Shown here piece by piece: positions 7,387 through 15,515 of a stretch of 64,000 nucleotides of DNA. The notes beneath the pieces are model-generated. The model saw only the letters and a program-made list of their open reading frames with translations, did no database searches and had not been told where the DNA came from. The stretch lies in NCBI GenBank assembly GCA_963843085.1, contig CAWJJG010000006.1:10772-74771 (forward strand), written 5' to 3'. The DNA comes from DASUPK01 sp963843085. GTDB taxonomy: Bacteria; Actinomycetota; Thermoleophilia; Solirubrobacterales; 70-9. The stretch's first letter is position 1, and the number at the start of each line of letters is the position of its first letter. The position numbers and the translations under genes are program-made.

Positions 7387-8148
7387 TCAGCCGACCTCCG
7401 GTCTCGCCTTCGCGTGCGGATGGATCTCGGCTCCTCGAAGCCTCAGCCGGACCGCGTTCGCGTAGATCCGCGCGAGCGTCGTCATCGTCATCGGCGGATG
7501 GGCGAGCACCAGCCGGAGCAGGCGACGGGGGGTGAGCTCGGCGCGGTGCAGCGACATGGAGGCAGCGAACACCCGGCGCCCCTGTTCGAGGTTCTTGATG
7601 GAGACGGTCAGCCCGTCGGCGGGGGGAGTGACCGAGATCTCGTAGGTCTGGTTCATCGACTGGAAGGGGGAGACGTGCATCCGCTTCTCGAACGTGCCCT
7701 CGACGGGCTCGCTCGGGCCGCGACCGCGCGCGTCGAGCGCGTACGCGACACGCTCGCCCCACGGGGTGTTCGTCACCTCTGCGATCACGCTGTCGAGCGA
7801 GCCGTCGCCGGCCTGTAGGAAGACGAGCGACAGCGGGTTGAACCCGACGCCGGCGTAGCGCGGGTTCGCGAGCAGCTGGACGGATCCGTGAGGACGCCTG
7901 CCGAGCCTTGCCTGCACCAGGTCCCGGGCCCGTTCCATCAGCGGCCCGTCGCCGCCCGGCAGATAGTCCTGGTCTTGAAATCGAGCCGGGGCCGGGTGCC
8001 TGGCCGACCAGAGCGGGACCCTGTCGAGCAGCCTGGGCAGCTCCTCGAGATCGAACAGCGGCATGAAGATCCGGTAGCGGAAGGAGTGGGGCGCCTCCCC
8101 GAAGCGGCGGTGTGCCACCCAGCCCTGATAGATGGCGGAGGCGCTCAC
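7387..8148 (-). CDS. DUF1365 family protein of the light-inducible module
   Basis: Starting at GTG 8148, which overlaps the upstream gene's TGA (GTGA), the product is 253 residues. It opens SAIYQGWVAHRRFGEAPHSF, the standard start of DUF1365 (COG3496), and continues with FRYRIFMPLFDLEEL, ANPRYAGVGFNPLSLVF and FEKRMHVSPFQSMNQTYEIS, all family-typical. DUF1365 proteins are nearly always next to an FAD amine-oxidase-like protein (COG2907), as here, and have been linked to unusual fatty-acid metabolism in light/stress regulons; the biochemical role is not settled. It is the last gene of the leftward operon, and the terminator at 7322 follows. Confidence 0.9.
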   Translation of the reverse strand: MSASAIYQGWVAHRRFGEAPHSFRYRIFMPLFDLEELPRLLDRVPLWSARHPAPARFQDQDYLPGGDGPLMERARDLVQARLGRRPHGSVQLLANPRYAGVGFNPLSLVFLQAGDGSLDSVIAEVTNTPWGERVAYALDARGRGPSEPVEGTFEKRMHVSPFQSMNQTYEISVTPPADGLTVSIKNLEQGRRVFAASMSLHRAELTPRRLLRLVLAHPPMTMTTLARIYANAVRLRLRGAEIHPHAKARPEVG

Positions 8149-9491
8149 GCGGCCTCGCGCAATTCCTCGTCGGCGACGGGCTCCGGGAGCTTCGACACCG
8201 GCGCCACCTCGCCGCGCTGTGGCAGGGGCCCGCGACCGCCGAGCCTCTCGGAGACGCGGAGGGCCGACCAGACGCCGTCCTCGTGGAAGCCCCACCGCCA
8301 GTACGCGCCGCAGTAGTGGGTCCGGCGCTGACCTGAGATCTCCGCCCAGCGGCGCTGCGCCGACATGCCCTGGGGGGTGAAGACCGGGTGGGCGTATTCG
8401 ATCCTGCGAATGACCGAGTTCGGGTCGATCGACTCGGTCAGGTTGAGGGTGACCAGAAAGTCGCGGTCGGCGACCAGCGACTGCAGCCGGTTCATGTCGT
8501 AGGTCACCGCGGTCCTGCCGGTGGCCCGCTCGGTGAGGTGGTAGTTCCAGCTGGCCCAGGCGCTCCGGCGGCGAGGCATCAGGCTCGCGTCGGTGTGCAG
8601 GACGGCTTCGTTTCGCTGGTAGGGGATGCTCCCGAGGATCTCCGCCTCGGCCGGACTCGGGTCGGCGAGCATCCCGAGCGCAACGTCGGAGTGCACGGCC
8701 AGCACCACCTCGTCGAAGCGCTCGCACGAGTCGTCGAGTGCGATCACCACTCCCCCCGGAACACGGTGGACTCGTCGAACCGGCGTCCGCCGGCTGATCC
8801 GGTCGCGGAAGGGCGAGGTCAGGGCCTGCACGTAGCGTCGCGAGCCCCCGGCGATCGCTCGCCAGGACGGCCTGTCGCGAAGCTGCAGGACGCGGTGGTT
8901 CTCGAAGAACTCCGCGAGGAAGCCGGCGGGGAAGCTCCACATCTGGTCGGGGTCGGCCGACCAGACCGCCGCGGCCTGCGGCACCAGGAGGCGCTCGATG
9001 AAGTAGTCGGAGTAGCCACCGTCCTCGAGGAAGCGGCGGAGCGAGGGCCCTCGGCCGCCGCGGCCGACCAGCTTGCGTGCCTCGCGGTTGAAGCGGATCA
9101 GATCGCGCAGCATCCGGTGGAAGCGGAGATCGAGAACGTGGGCCGGGCGCGCGAACAGACCGCGCGGGCCGGTTGTGGCCCACTCGAAGCCGCCGTGGCC
9201 ATCGGAGACCGAGAAGCTCATGTCGGTGGGCTGGGAGGAGACACCGAGCTCAACCAGCATGCGCTCGAAGTTGGGGTAGTTGAGCTCGTTGAAGACGATG
9301 AACCCCGTGTCGACGGCCAGGGTCCCCCCGGTCGTCTCGACGTCGATCGTGTTGGTGTGGCCGCCTGCGTAGGCGCCGGCCTCGAAGACCTGGACATCGT
9401 GGCCCGCGCGGTGGAGCTCGGCCGCGGCCACGAGGCCGGACACCCCGGCGCCGACGACGGCGATGCGCCTCGAATTCGCGAATCGCCTCAT
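8145..9491 (-). CDS. FAD-dependent amine-oxidase-like protein (COG2907)
   Basis: The 448-residue protein starts with a Rossmann FAD motif (RIAVVGAGVSGLVAAAEL, then E and GGH at AYAGGHTNTI). Further features are VDTGFIVFNELNYPNF, WSADPDQMWSFPAGFLAEFF, and the C-terminal CGAYWRWGFHEDGVWSAL FAD-contact region. This matches COG2907 predicted NAD/FAD oxidoreductases. Relatives sit in CarH/LitR regulons with DUF1365 and sometimes act on fatty-acyl chains, for example oxidases in furan fatty-acid synthesis. The ATG at 9491 overlaps the SRPBCC stop (ATGA), and its own stop overlaps DUF1365, so the operon is translationally coupled. Confidence 0.9.
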   Translation of the reverse strand: MRRFANSRRIAVVGAGVSGLVAAAELHRAGHDVQVFEAGAYAGGHTNTIDVETTGGTLAVDTGFIVFNELNYPNFERMLVELGVSSQPTDMSFSVSDGHGGFEWATTGPRGLFARPAHVLDLRFHRMLRDLIRFNREARKLVGRGGRGPSLRRFLEDGGYSDYFIERLLVPQAAAVWSADPDQMWSFPAGFLAEFFENHRVLQLRDRPSWRAIAGGSRRYVQALTSPFRDRISRRTPVRRVHRVPGGVVIALDDSCERFDEVVLAVHSDVALGMLADPSPAEAEILGSIPYQRNEAVLHTDASLMPRRRSAWASWNYHLTERATGRTAVTYDMNRLQSLVADRDFLVTLNLTESIDPNSVIRRIEYAHPVFTPQGMSAQRRWAEISGQRRTHYCGAYWRWGFHEDGVWSALRVSERLGGRGPLPQRGEVAPVSKLPEPVADEELREAA

Positions 9492-9958
9492 GCCGCCATC
9501 CGGTCCTCGGGCGTGCCGAGCGCGGGCTTGTCGAGTCGATCGGCGAGGCCCTGCTTCGCGTTTTCGCCGAGCCGCCCGAAGGCCGCCCGCAGCGGAAGTT
9601 CGAAGACCTTGCGGATCCCCTTCAGACGTAGCTCCGCATCCCAGGTGACCCTGCTGTGCTCGCCGTCGACCGGCTCGATCCACGCCACGTCGCGGACGGA
9701 CACGGACTCTGTCTCTGCCTCGAACACGACGCGGTTGGGCCGGTCGACCTCGACCACGCGGTAGGGGAGGCTGAGCGTCTTTCCGCGGAAGCTGACCTCG
9801 AGCTCGTAGCGTGCCGTCTCGGTCCGCGGCTCGCCCGCGGTCAATGCGACATTCTCCACGCTCGGGTCCCACTGGCCCACCGAGCGCAGGTCGGCCAGGT
9901 AGTCCCAGACGTCCTCCGCGACGTGGGGTGCGTCGACGGTTCCTGTGTATCTCGCCAT
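9488..9958 (-). CDS. SRPBCC (START-like) lipid-binding family protein
   Basis: The 156-residue protein begins MARYTGTVDAPHVAEDVWDYLADL, the usual opening strand-helix of SRPBCC/polyketide-cyclase-like proteins, followed by WDPSVENV and alternating strands (YRVVEVDRPNRVVFEAET, HSRVTWDAELRLKG). These fold into a hydrophobic cavity for lipids or isoprenoids. GAAAGGA lies upstream of ATG 9958. It sits between the SDR and the FAD oxidase genes and is likely to bind their substrate or product; this is inferred from context. Confidence 0.8.
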   Translation of the reverse strand: MARYTGTVDAPHVAEDVWDYLADLRSVGQWDPSVENVALTAGEPRTETARYELEVSFRGKTLSLPYRVVEVDRPNRVVFEAETESVSVRDVAWIEPVDGEHSRVTWDAELRLKGIRKVFELPLRAAFGRLGENAKQGLADRLDKPALGTPEDRMAA

Positions 9959-9983
9959 CTCGTTTCCTTTCTCGATCTTTGGT

Positions 9984-10967
9984 TCAGCCGACCAGAGCCG
10001 CGCGCGGGATCTCCGAGGCGGTGCACAGTCGGTCGCATTCGCGCCAGAGCCGACCCCGGTCCTCCGCGGTCTCTTTGGTCGAACGAAGGCGGTGCTCGGG
10101 TCTGGGGACGCGGTCGTGCCAGAACCCGCAGGTCGCCGGCACGAGCTTGGGAGTCGTCCCGAGCCAGATGACCGTGTCGGCGCCCTGGCGAGCGTCTCGT
10201 AGGAGCGGCCGCATCGCACGCCTGAAGCGCGGCAGCGAGGATCGGAGCCCCGGGGTGTCGGCCCAGCCCGGATGCATCGCGTGAAACGCGATCCGCTCTG
10301 CCGGTACTCGCTCGGCCCAGGACCGATTGAGCGCCACCTGTGCACGCTTGGTGTGCGCGTAGAAGCGCGAGCCGTCGAAGGGTTGGTCGTCCAGCTGGGG
10401 GTCGGTGGAGTCGAGGCGCGCCGTGTACATGCCGCCTGAGGAAACAGCGATCACCCGCGATTCCCGGGCGGCCAGCAGGGCGGGAAGAAGCAGCGAGGTG
10501 AGCAGGAACGGCCCGAGGACGTTGGTGGCGAAGGTCAGCTCGATCCCCTCCTGCGTGTAGGTCCGCGCGGCCGGAAGCACCGCGGCGTTGTGGACCAGTA
10601 GGTCGAGGCACTCATCGCGCGCCTGGAACGCCTCCGCAAAGCGCCGGATCGCGGAGAGATCGGAGAGATCGCAAGCCTCCACCCCGATCGCCTCGCTCGC
10701 GGCTGGCACGCGAGACCCGATCCGCGTGACCGCTTCCTCACCGCGCGCCCGGTCTCTGACCAGCATCCCGACCCGGCATCCCGCGGTCGCGAAGCCCTCG
10801 CAGATCGCCTCCCCGATTCCGGAGCTGCCGCCGGTCACCAACGCGGTCTTGCCATGAAGCCTCCCGCGGAACGGCTCGTCCCGCCCCAGCCCTCTGAGTC
10901 TGTAGCCGACCCGGGAGTAGCCCGGAAGGACGGTGCGGTCGAGCGCCCGATCGAGGAACCCGGTCAT
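9984..10967 (-). CDS. short-chain dehydrogenase/reductase
   Basis: From the ATG at 10967 (AAAGGAG eight bases upstream) the product is 327 residues. The cofactor motif TGGSSGIG, the NNAG-like HNAAV, and the catalytic YAHTK (YxxxK) with an upstream SSGGMYT serine are all visible, so it should be an active NAD(P)-dependent oxidoreductase of the extended retinol-dehydrogenase-like type. It is the first gene of the leftward light operon, and its promoter faces the CarH-like regulator promoter. The substrate is unknown; lipid or carotenoid-related is plausible from the neighbours. Confidence 0.88.
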   Translation of the reverse strand: MTGFLDRALDRTVLPGYSRVGYRLRGLGRDEPFRGRLHGKTALVTGGSSGIGEAICEGFATAGCRVGMLVRDRARGEEAVTRIGSRVPAASEAIGVEACDLSDLSAIRRFAEAFQARDECLDLLVHNAAVLPAARTYTQEGIELTFATNVLGPFLLTSLLLPALLAARESRVIAVSSGGMYTARLDSTDPQLDDQPFDGSRFYAHTKRAQVALNRSWAERVPAERIAFHAMHPGWADTPGLRSSLPRFRRAMRPLLRDARQGADTVIWLGTTPKLVPATCGFWHDRVPRPEHRLRSTKETAEDRGRLWRECDRLCTASEIPRAALVG

Positions 10968-11010
10968 CGCTTTCTCCTTTGTCCGAGTCTCATCTAATGT
11001 CTGTCTAGGG

Positions 11011-11039
11011 TTGACGCGGTCTCTTCTAACAGCTAGCCT
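11011..11039 (+). promoter_or_regulatory. sigma-70-type promoter for the B12 photoreceptor gene
   Basis: TTGACG (11011-11016), a 17-base spacer, and TAGCCT (11034-11039) precede the GTG start at 11063 by a short leader. It overlaps the divergent promoter on the other strand, so one repressor complex could block both. Confidence 0.55.
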
Positions 11040-11051
11040 GAAGGCTGTCAA
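11023..11051 (-). promoter_or_regulatory. sigma-70-type promoter for the leftward light operon
   Basis: On the minus strand TTGACA (11051-11046), a 17-base spacer and TAGAAG (11028-11023) precede the SDR start at 10967. The -35 hexamer is embedded in a CTGTCnAG box, which suggests direct repression by the adjacent MerR/B12 regulator in the dark. Confidence 0.55.
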
Positions 11052-11062
11052 GAGTCTGTCCA

Positions 11063-11950
11063 GTGTCTACCCCGTCAGATAACACCTCGGAAGGCCCGCT
11101 CGTCCGAATCGGCGAGCTCAGCCGGCGCACCGGTGTCGGCGTCGACACGCTGCGCGCGTGGGAGCGGCGCTACGAGCTGCTGGACCCGCAGCGGAGCGCC
11201 GGCGGCTTCCGCCTTTACGGCACGAGCGACGAGGAGCGGGTGAGGGCCATGAAGGCCCTGATCGACTCGGGTGTCTCGGCGGTCGAGGCGGCGCGCCTCG
11301 CGGCATCGGAGGCCTCTTCCGGGAGGAGCCAGACGGAGGCGGCGGGCATCGACCACGCCGAGCGGCTGGTCGCGGCGCTCGACCGCTTCGACGAGGCCGA
11401 CGCGAACGCGATCCTCGATGACGCGATCGCCCGCTTCACCGTCGATGCGGTCGCGAGCCGCCTCCTGCTGCCGGTGCTGCACGAGATCGGAAAGCGCTGG
11501 GAGACCGGCGACATCTCCGTGGCGGAGGAGCACTTTGCGACCTCCCTCCTGCGGGGTCGCATGCTGGCGCTGGGCCGCAACTGGGGCGCGGGCGGCGGAC
11601 CGCTTGCCGTCCTCGCCTGCCCGCCCGGCGAGCAGCACGACCTCGGCCTGATCGCATTCGGGCTCGTTCTTCGTGAGCGTGGCTGGCGCATCGCCCTGCT
11701 CGGGGGCGATACCCCGATCGAGACGATCTCGGAGGTGGTGGCGAAGCTCATCCCCGACGCCGTGGTGCTGGCCGCGGTGATCCCCGAGCCGCTCGAGGCC
11801 GTCGCGAAGAAGATCCGGAAGCTCGCACGCGAATCCACCGTGCTGATCGGGGGCGAGGGGGCGGATGACGCGCTGGCCCGGCGCCTCGGCGTTCGCGCGC
11901 TGGAGCCCGATCCGATCGCGGCCGCCGCGGGTATGCGCGAGGCGCGATGA
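11063..11950 (+). CDS. CarH/LitR-type MerR regulator with B12-binding photoreceptor domain
   Basis: The 295-residue protein has a MerR DNA-binding domain (VRIGELSRRTGVGVDTLRAW, residues 14-85), a four-helix B12 cap with W146-x9-E156-H157, and a Rossmann B12-binding domain with E190-x-H192-x-x-G195 (PPGEQHDLGL) and LLGGDTPIE. The Wx9EH and ExHxxG motifs are those of adenosylcobalamin photoreceptors CarH/LitR: dark tetramers bind DNA and repress, and light breaks the Co-C bond and releases DNA. It starts at GTG 11063 and ends overlapping the next gene by ATGA. The neighbouring photolyase and lipid-oxidation genes are typical targets of this family. All key ligand residues are present. Confidence 0.9.
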   Translation: MSTPSDNTSEGPLVRIGELSRRTGVGVDTLRAWERRYELLDPQRSAGGFRLYGTSDEERVRAMKALIDSGVSAVEAARLAASEASSGRSQTEAAGIDHAERLVAALDRFDEADANAILDDAIARFTVDAVASRLLLPVLHEIGKRWETGDISVAEEHFATSLLRGRMLALGRNWGAGGGPLAVLACPPGEQHDLGLIAFGLVLRERGWRIALLGGDTPIETISEVVAKLIPDAVVLAAVIPEPLEAVAKKIRKLARESTVLIGGEGADDALARRLGVRALEPDPIAAAAGMREAR

Positions 11951-12867
11951 CGACAGAGACCCGCACCGCGCTGGTCACCGGGGCGACGGGCTTCGTCGGC
12001 GGCAGGCTCGCGACGGCTCTTGCCGAGCACGGCTGGCACGTTCGCGCGCTGGTGCGCGATCGCGGCCGAGCGAAGGACCTGACGGATCAGGGCATCGAGC
12101 TGATGGAGGGCGACGTGCTCGACGCCGACTCGCTCCGAGGCGCCGGGGAGGGGGCGGAGGTCGCCTATTACCTCGTCCACTCGATGGGCCGCGGCGGAGA
12201 GGGGAACTTCGAGGAGAAGGAGGGTCGCGCGGCAGAGAACTTCGCCGCGATGGCGAAGCGCGAAGGGGTCGGCCGGGTCGTCTATCTGGGAGGGCTGGGG
12301 GACAGGCCGCGCTCGAAGCACCTGCGCAGCCGGCAGCGCACGGCGGAGATCCTCGGGGAGGCCGGCCCGCCACTCACCTACTTCCGGGCCGCCATGGTCG
12401 TCGGGGCGCGCAGCGAGTCCTACCGCACGCTTCGCTACCTGGTCGAGCGGCTCCCGGCGATGATCGCTCCGGCGTGGCTGTCCACGCCGACGCAGCCGAT
12501 CGCGGTGGACGACGTGGTCGACTACCTGCGGCGGGCGCCTGACGTCCCGGAATCCGAGGGCCGCGAGGTGCAGATAGGCGGCTCGAACGTCCTCTCCTAC
12601 GGCGAGATGCTCGATCGGATGGCGCACGCGCTGGGCAAGCATCCGAGGCCCAAGCTGCCGGTCCCGTTGCTGACGCCGCGGCTCTCCTCGCTGTGGATCG
12701 GGCTGGTGACGCCGGTCGACGCGGGCGTGGCGCGGCCCCTGGTCGAGGGGCTCTCGACGCCGACGACCGTCACCGACCCGTCAGGAGCCGAGGCCTTCGG
12801 CATTCAGCCGATGTCGTTCCCGGAGGCGCTTCGCCGCGCGCTCGAAGAGGACCCGGAGCTGCGTTGA
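11947..12867 (+). CDS. NAD(P)-binding YbjT/NmrA-like epimerase-family protein
   Basis: The 306-residue protein has an N-terminal Rossmann motif (ALVTGATGFVGGRLATAL), YLVHSMG in place of the usual substrate-loop, and YFRAAMVVGARSESY downstream, as in COG0702 nucleotide-sugar-epimerase-like proteins. Many relatives carry a fused C-terminal DUF2867 domain, absent here; instead a separate unknown gene follows. It is translationally coupled to the CarH-like regulator (ATGA) and to the next gene (TGATG), so it is part of the light-regulated rightward operon. The substrate is unknown. Confidence 0.8.
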   Translation: MTTETRTALVTGATGFVGGRLATALAEHGWHVRALVRDRGRAKDLTDQGIELMEGDVLDADSLRGAGEGAEVAYYLVHSMGRGGEGNFEEKEGRAAENFAAMAKREGVGRVVYLGGLGDRPRSKHLRSRQRTAEILGEAGPPLTYFRAAMVVGARSESYRTLRYLVERLPAMIAPAWLSTPTQPIAVDDVVDYLRRAPDVPESEGREVQIGGSNVLSYGEMLDRMAHALGKHPRPKLPVPLLTPRLSSLWIGLVTPVDAGVARPLVEGLSTPTTVTDPSGAEAFGIQPMSFPEALRRALEEDPELR

Positions 12868-13481
12868 TGCCGTTCGGCCTGAGGCTTCACCCGGACCGGA
12901 CGGAACAGGTCCCCCTGACGGGGGCCGTCTCCTCCCATCAGGGAGGGGAGCTCGACCTCCGCGGGCCGCTCTCCGAGATCCTCACCCGCGACTTCCTTGG
13001 CTGGGCCGCTCACGCGTACTGGCGCCTGATCACGCGTTTCACACTCGGCCTGATCCGCGTCACCTCCGATGGTGGGGATCAGTGCGTCGTCGCGATCGGG
13101 CGCCCGCTGGTGCTGCTCCGCTTCCACGAGCCGGAGTACGAGCTCCAGGACGGCGATGGGTCCGTCACCTGGCGGATCAAGCGCGGCATCCTCGTCGCCG
13201 GGGGCGGACGCGACCGCGGGTTCCTGCGCCTCTCGATCAGGTCGATGGACACCGAGGGCGCCGACGGCGCGACTCGGGTGAGGGTCGAAATGGACGTCGA
13301 GAACTTCTACCCGTGGTTACGCGGCCGTGGCGCCTTCGCGCGGCTCGGCGTCTGGATCTACGCGAACACCCAGCAGCGGATCCACCGGCTGGTCACCAGG
13401 CGCTTCCTGTACCGACTGGCGACTGCGCTCGAATACGGCCCGGCCCGCTCGGCTCACGGCGCGACGATCGGCTCCGGGTAG
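12867..13481 (+). CDS. conserved-looking protein of unknown function in the light operon
   Basis: The ATG at 12867 uses the last base of the preceding stop. The 204-residue product has no signal peptide. It shows an amphipathic middle part (ILTRDFLGWAAHAYWRLITR), then strand-rich sequence (VVAIGRPLVLLRFHEPEYEL, GSVTWRIKRGILV) and a C-terminal helix (ANTQQRIHRLVTRRFLYRLA). This could be an SRPBCC-like cavity fold, but no motif proves it. Position after the YbjT-like gene suggests it takes the place of the DUF2867 domain fused there in other bacteria. Its 3' end overlaps the convergent photolyase gene by 28 bases. Confidence 0.6.
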   Translation: MPFGLRLHPDRTEQVPLTGAVSSHQGGELDLRGPLSEILTRDFLGWAAHAYWRLITRFTLGLIRVTSDGGDQCVVAIGRPLVLLRFHEPEYELQDGDGSVTWRIKRGILVAGGGRDRGFLRLSIRSMDTEGADGATRVRVEMDVENFYPWLRGRGAFARLGVWIYANTQQRIHRLVTRRFLYRLATALEYGPARSAHGATIGSG

Positions 13482-14773
13482 TCGAGTCGTTCCCGCTCCC
13501 GGGCGGCGAGCCGCCAGGGCTCGTGAACATACCGGCCCTCGATCTCGGCCAACTCCGGCACGTGGGCCCGGACGTAGGCACCGTCCGGGTCGAAGCGGTG
13601 CGCCTGGTGGATCGGGTTGAGCACCCGGTTTGGCCGCGTGTCGTTTCCGGTTCCGGCGACCCATTGCCAGTTGCCGCGGTTGTTGGCGAGGTCAGCGTCG
13701 ACGAGCAGCCGCTCGAAGTGGTCTGCGCCCTCGCGCCAGTCGATCCCAAGCGTCTTCGTCAGGAAGGAGCCGACGATCAGACGGGCCCGGTTGGGAAGGA
13801 ACCCCTCGCGCGCCAGCTGGCGCATGCCGGCGTCCACGATCGGATACCCGGTCTCGCCGTCCTTCCAGGCGGCGAGCGCCTCGTCGTCGTGCCTCCAGCG
13901 GCGCCGGCCGGGGCGATAGTCGCTGTGGGCGAGGTCGGGACGCGCGGCCATCACCTGATGGTGGAAGTCGCGCCAGCACAGCTGGCGCATGAAGTCGTCG
14001 AGACCAACCCGATCCTCCGCGCGCGCGAGCACCTCGCTCGGCGAGACACAGCCGAAGTGCAGATACGGACCGAGATGTGACGTGGCGTCGGCCGGCAGAT
14101 CGTCGGCCATCTCGCCATACCGGCGTGAGCTCGCTCGCAGCCAGCGGCTGAGCAGCTCGCGCCCCGCGGACTCTCCACCGCGCGGGAGCGTTCCGGCCGC
14201 GGTGCCGCGCGTCAGCTCGGACAGCTTGGGGATCCGCCCGGCGCGAACCCGCGACGGCGAGCGGAGCTTGCGGGGCGCCCCGAGCGACTCGCGCTTCGAG
14301 GCGGAGCTCCAGGCCCGCAAGTACGGGGTGAAGACCCGGTAATGGTTCCCTGACGCCGGGGTGAGCTCGCCGGGCGGGATCACGGTCACCCCCTCGAAGG
14401 CACGAAGGGAGATCCCGCGGCGCCCGCACTCTTGCTCGAGACGCCGCTGGCGCTCTCCCGCGTAGCCGCTCACGTCCTCGCTCAGGAAGATCGCGTCGGC
14501 ACGGCACTCGTCGGCGAGGCGCATCGCCTCTCGCACCGGGTCCCCGCGCCGGATCACGAGCCGGGTGCCGCGCTCTCGGAGTGAGTCGTCGAGATCCCGC
14601 AGGCAGTCGAGAAGGAAGGACAGCCGGTTGGGCGCGCCACTTGTTCCCGAGAGCAGCCGGTCGTCGAGCACAAACGCGGGGACCACCCGATCGGCATGCC
14701 CGGCCGCCGCGCTCAGCGCGGGATGGTCGTGCACACGGAGGTCGCGAGTGAACAGGACGATCGCGGTCGACAC
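13454..14773 (-). CDS. phr: deoxyribodipyrimidine photolyase
   Basis: From GTG 14773 the 439-residue protein opens STAIVLFTRDLRVHDHPALS, the classic antenna-binding Rossmann start. The FAD domain shows MRQLCWRDFHHQVMAARPDLAHSDYR, WKDGETGYPIVDAGMRQLAREGF, the N-R-RLIVGSFLTKTLGIDWR block, and DADLANNRGNWQWVAGTGND, all class I CPD photolyase hallmarks. It repairs UV pyrimidine dimers using blue light. Upstream in-frame ATGs would extend into the VOC gene promoter and lack homology, so GTG 14773 is chosen. It sits in the CarH regulator neighbourhood, where photolyase is a common partner, though no CTGTCnAG box is seen right upstream. Confidence 0.93.
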   Translation of the reverse strand: MSTAIVLFTRDLRVHDHPALSAAAGHADRVVPAFVLDDRLLSGTSGAPNRLSFLLDCLRDLDDSLRERGTRLVIRRGDPVREAMRLADECRADAIFLSEDVSGYAGERQRRLEQECGRRGISLRAFEGVTVIPPGELTPASGNHYRVFTPYLRAWSSASKRESLGAPRKLRSPSRVRAGRIPKLSELTRGTAAGTLPRGGESAGRELLSRWLRASSRRYGEMADDLPADATSHLGPYLHFGCVSPSEVLARAEDRVGLDDFMRQLCWRDFHHQVMAARPDLAHSDYRPGRRRWRHDDEALAAWKDGETGYPIVDAGMRQLAREGFLPNRARLIVGSFLTKTLGIDWREGADHFERLLVDADLANNRGNWQWVAGTGNDTRPNRVLNPIHQAHRFDPDGAYVRAHVPELAEIEGRYVHEPWRLAARERERLDYPEPIVAP

Positions 14774-14867
14774 CCGGATGAGGCTATTCGGACCGCTCGG
14801 CCTGAAGTAGGGTGCCCCGCAAAGCCGGTCAGCCGGCCGGCCCTGGACGGCGAAAAAGGGGTTGCTC

Positions 14868-15290
14868 ATGGATCTGAAACTCGAGGTCGTGGTGCTTCCG
14901 GTCTCCGACGTCGATCGGTCCAAGGCGTTCTACGAAGGCCTGGGATGGCGGCTCGACGCGGACATCGGCGACGGCGAGAAGTTCCGGATCGTCCAGTTCA
15001 CCCCGCCCGGCTCCCAGTGTTCGATCCACTTCGGCGTCGGCCTCACTTCGGCTCCCGCCGGATCGGCCGTGACGTATCTGATCGCCTCGGACCTGGAGGC
15101 GGCCCGTAAGGAGCTCGCCGAGGGCGGAGCGGAGGTGAGCGAGGTGTTCCACCGAGAGGACGCCGGCGAGGAGGTGGCCGGACCCGATCCCGATGGCCGC
15201 AGCTACTTCTCGCTCGCCTCGTTCAACGACCCGGATGGCAATCGCTGGATGCTCCAGGAGATCACCGAGCGCCTGCCTGGGCGCGAGTAG
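14868..15290 (+). CDS. VOC (glyoxalase/bleomycin-resistance) family protein
   Basis: The ATG at 14868 has AGGGG upstream. The 140-residue protein shows paired beta-alpha-beta-beta-beta modules of the VOC fold: LEVVVLPVSDVDRSKAFYEGLGWR, then FSLASFNDPDGNRWMLQEIT, which carries the usual DPDGN metal-site region. These proteins bind a divalent metal and act as isomerases, dioxygenases or drug-binding proteins; the substrate cannot be told. The next small gene follows after 18 bases. Confidence 0.85.
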   Translation: MDLKLEVVVLPVSDVDRSKAFYEGLGWRLDADIGDGEKFRIVQFTPPGSQCSIHFGVGLTSAPAGSAVTYLIASDLEAARKELAEGGAEVSEVFHREDAGEEVAGPDPDGRSYFSLASFNDPDGNRWMLQEITERLPGRE

Positions 15291-15308
15291 CGGAGAGGAG
15301 AAGAGCAC

Positions 15309-15515
15309 ATGGATGTCGAGACGCTGACGGGGCTGCTTCGCGAAGCGGAGGAGCACCACGGCCCCTACGAGGCGGAGGCGCCGAAGCACCACTGGTCGGG
15401 GTTCTACGCCGCCTACATCGTCGCCCGAGAGGCGGGGCGAACGCCGGAGGAGGCCGACCAGGACGCCCGCGCCCACATGGAGAAGGTCCTCGCCGGAGAG
15501 GGCGGTGGGGGGTGA
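15309..15515 (+). CDS. small acidic protein of unknown function
   Basis: The 68-residue product starts at ATG 15309 after GGAGAGGAGAAG, a good ribosome site. The sequence has helices LTGLLREAEEHHG and WSGFYAAYIVAREAGRTPEEADQDARAHME. Small proteins of this type are often found next to VOC genes in actinobacteria, but the function is unknown. Its TGA overlaps the GTG of the next gene (GTGA). Confidence 0.6.
   Translation: MDVETLTGLLREAEEHHGPYEAEAPKHHWSGFYAAYIVAREAGRTPEEADQDARAHMEKVLAGEGGGG

Larger units (their letters stand above)
11001..11067. promoter_or_regulatory. candidate CarH/LitR operator with repeated CTGTCnAG boxes
   Basis: Three copies of CTGTCnAG occur at 11001-11008, 11045-11052 and 11056-11063. 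The last two are spaced exactly 11 bp, and on the minus strand the boxes read TNGACAG. CarH operators are 11-bp direct repeats with a TNNACA-like core that overlap the promoter -35. Here the leftward -35 TTGACA lies inside one box. This sits precisely between the divergently transcribed regulator and SDR genes. Confidence 0.6.

Noticed and set aside
7387..9183. A single 598-codon minus frame covering DUF1365 and part of the FAD oxidase
   Set aside because: Only the last 253 codons (from GTG 8148) match DUF1365; the upstream part is another frame of the FAD oxidase gene, which has its own clear product.
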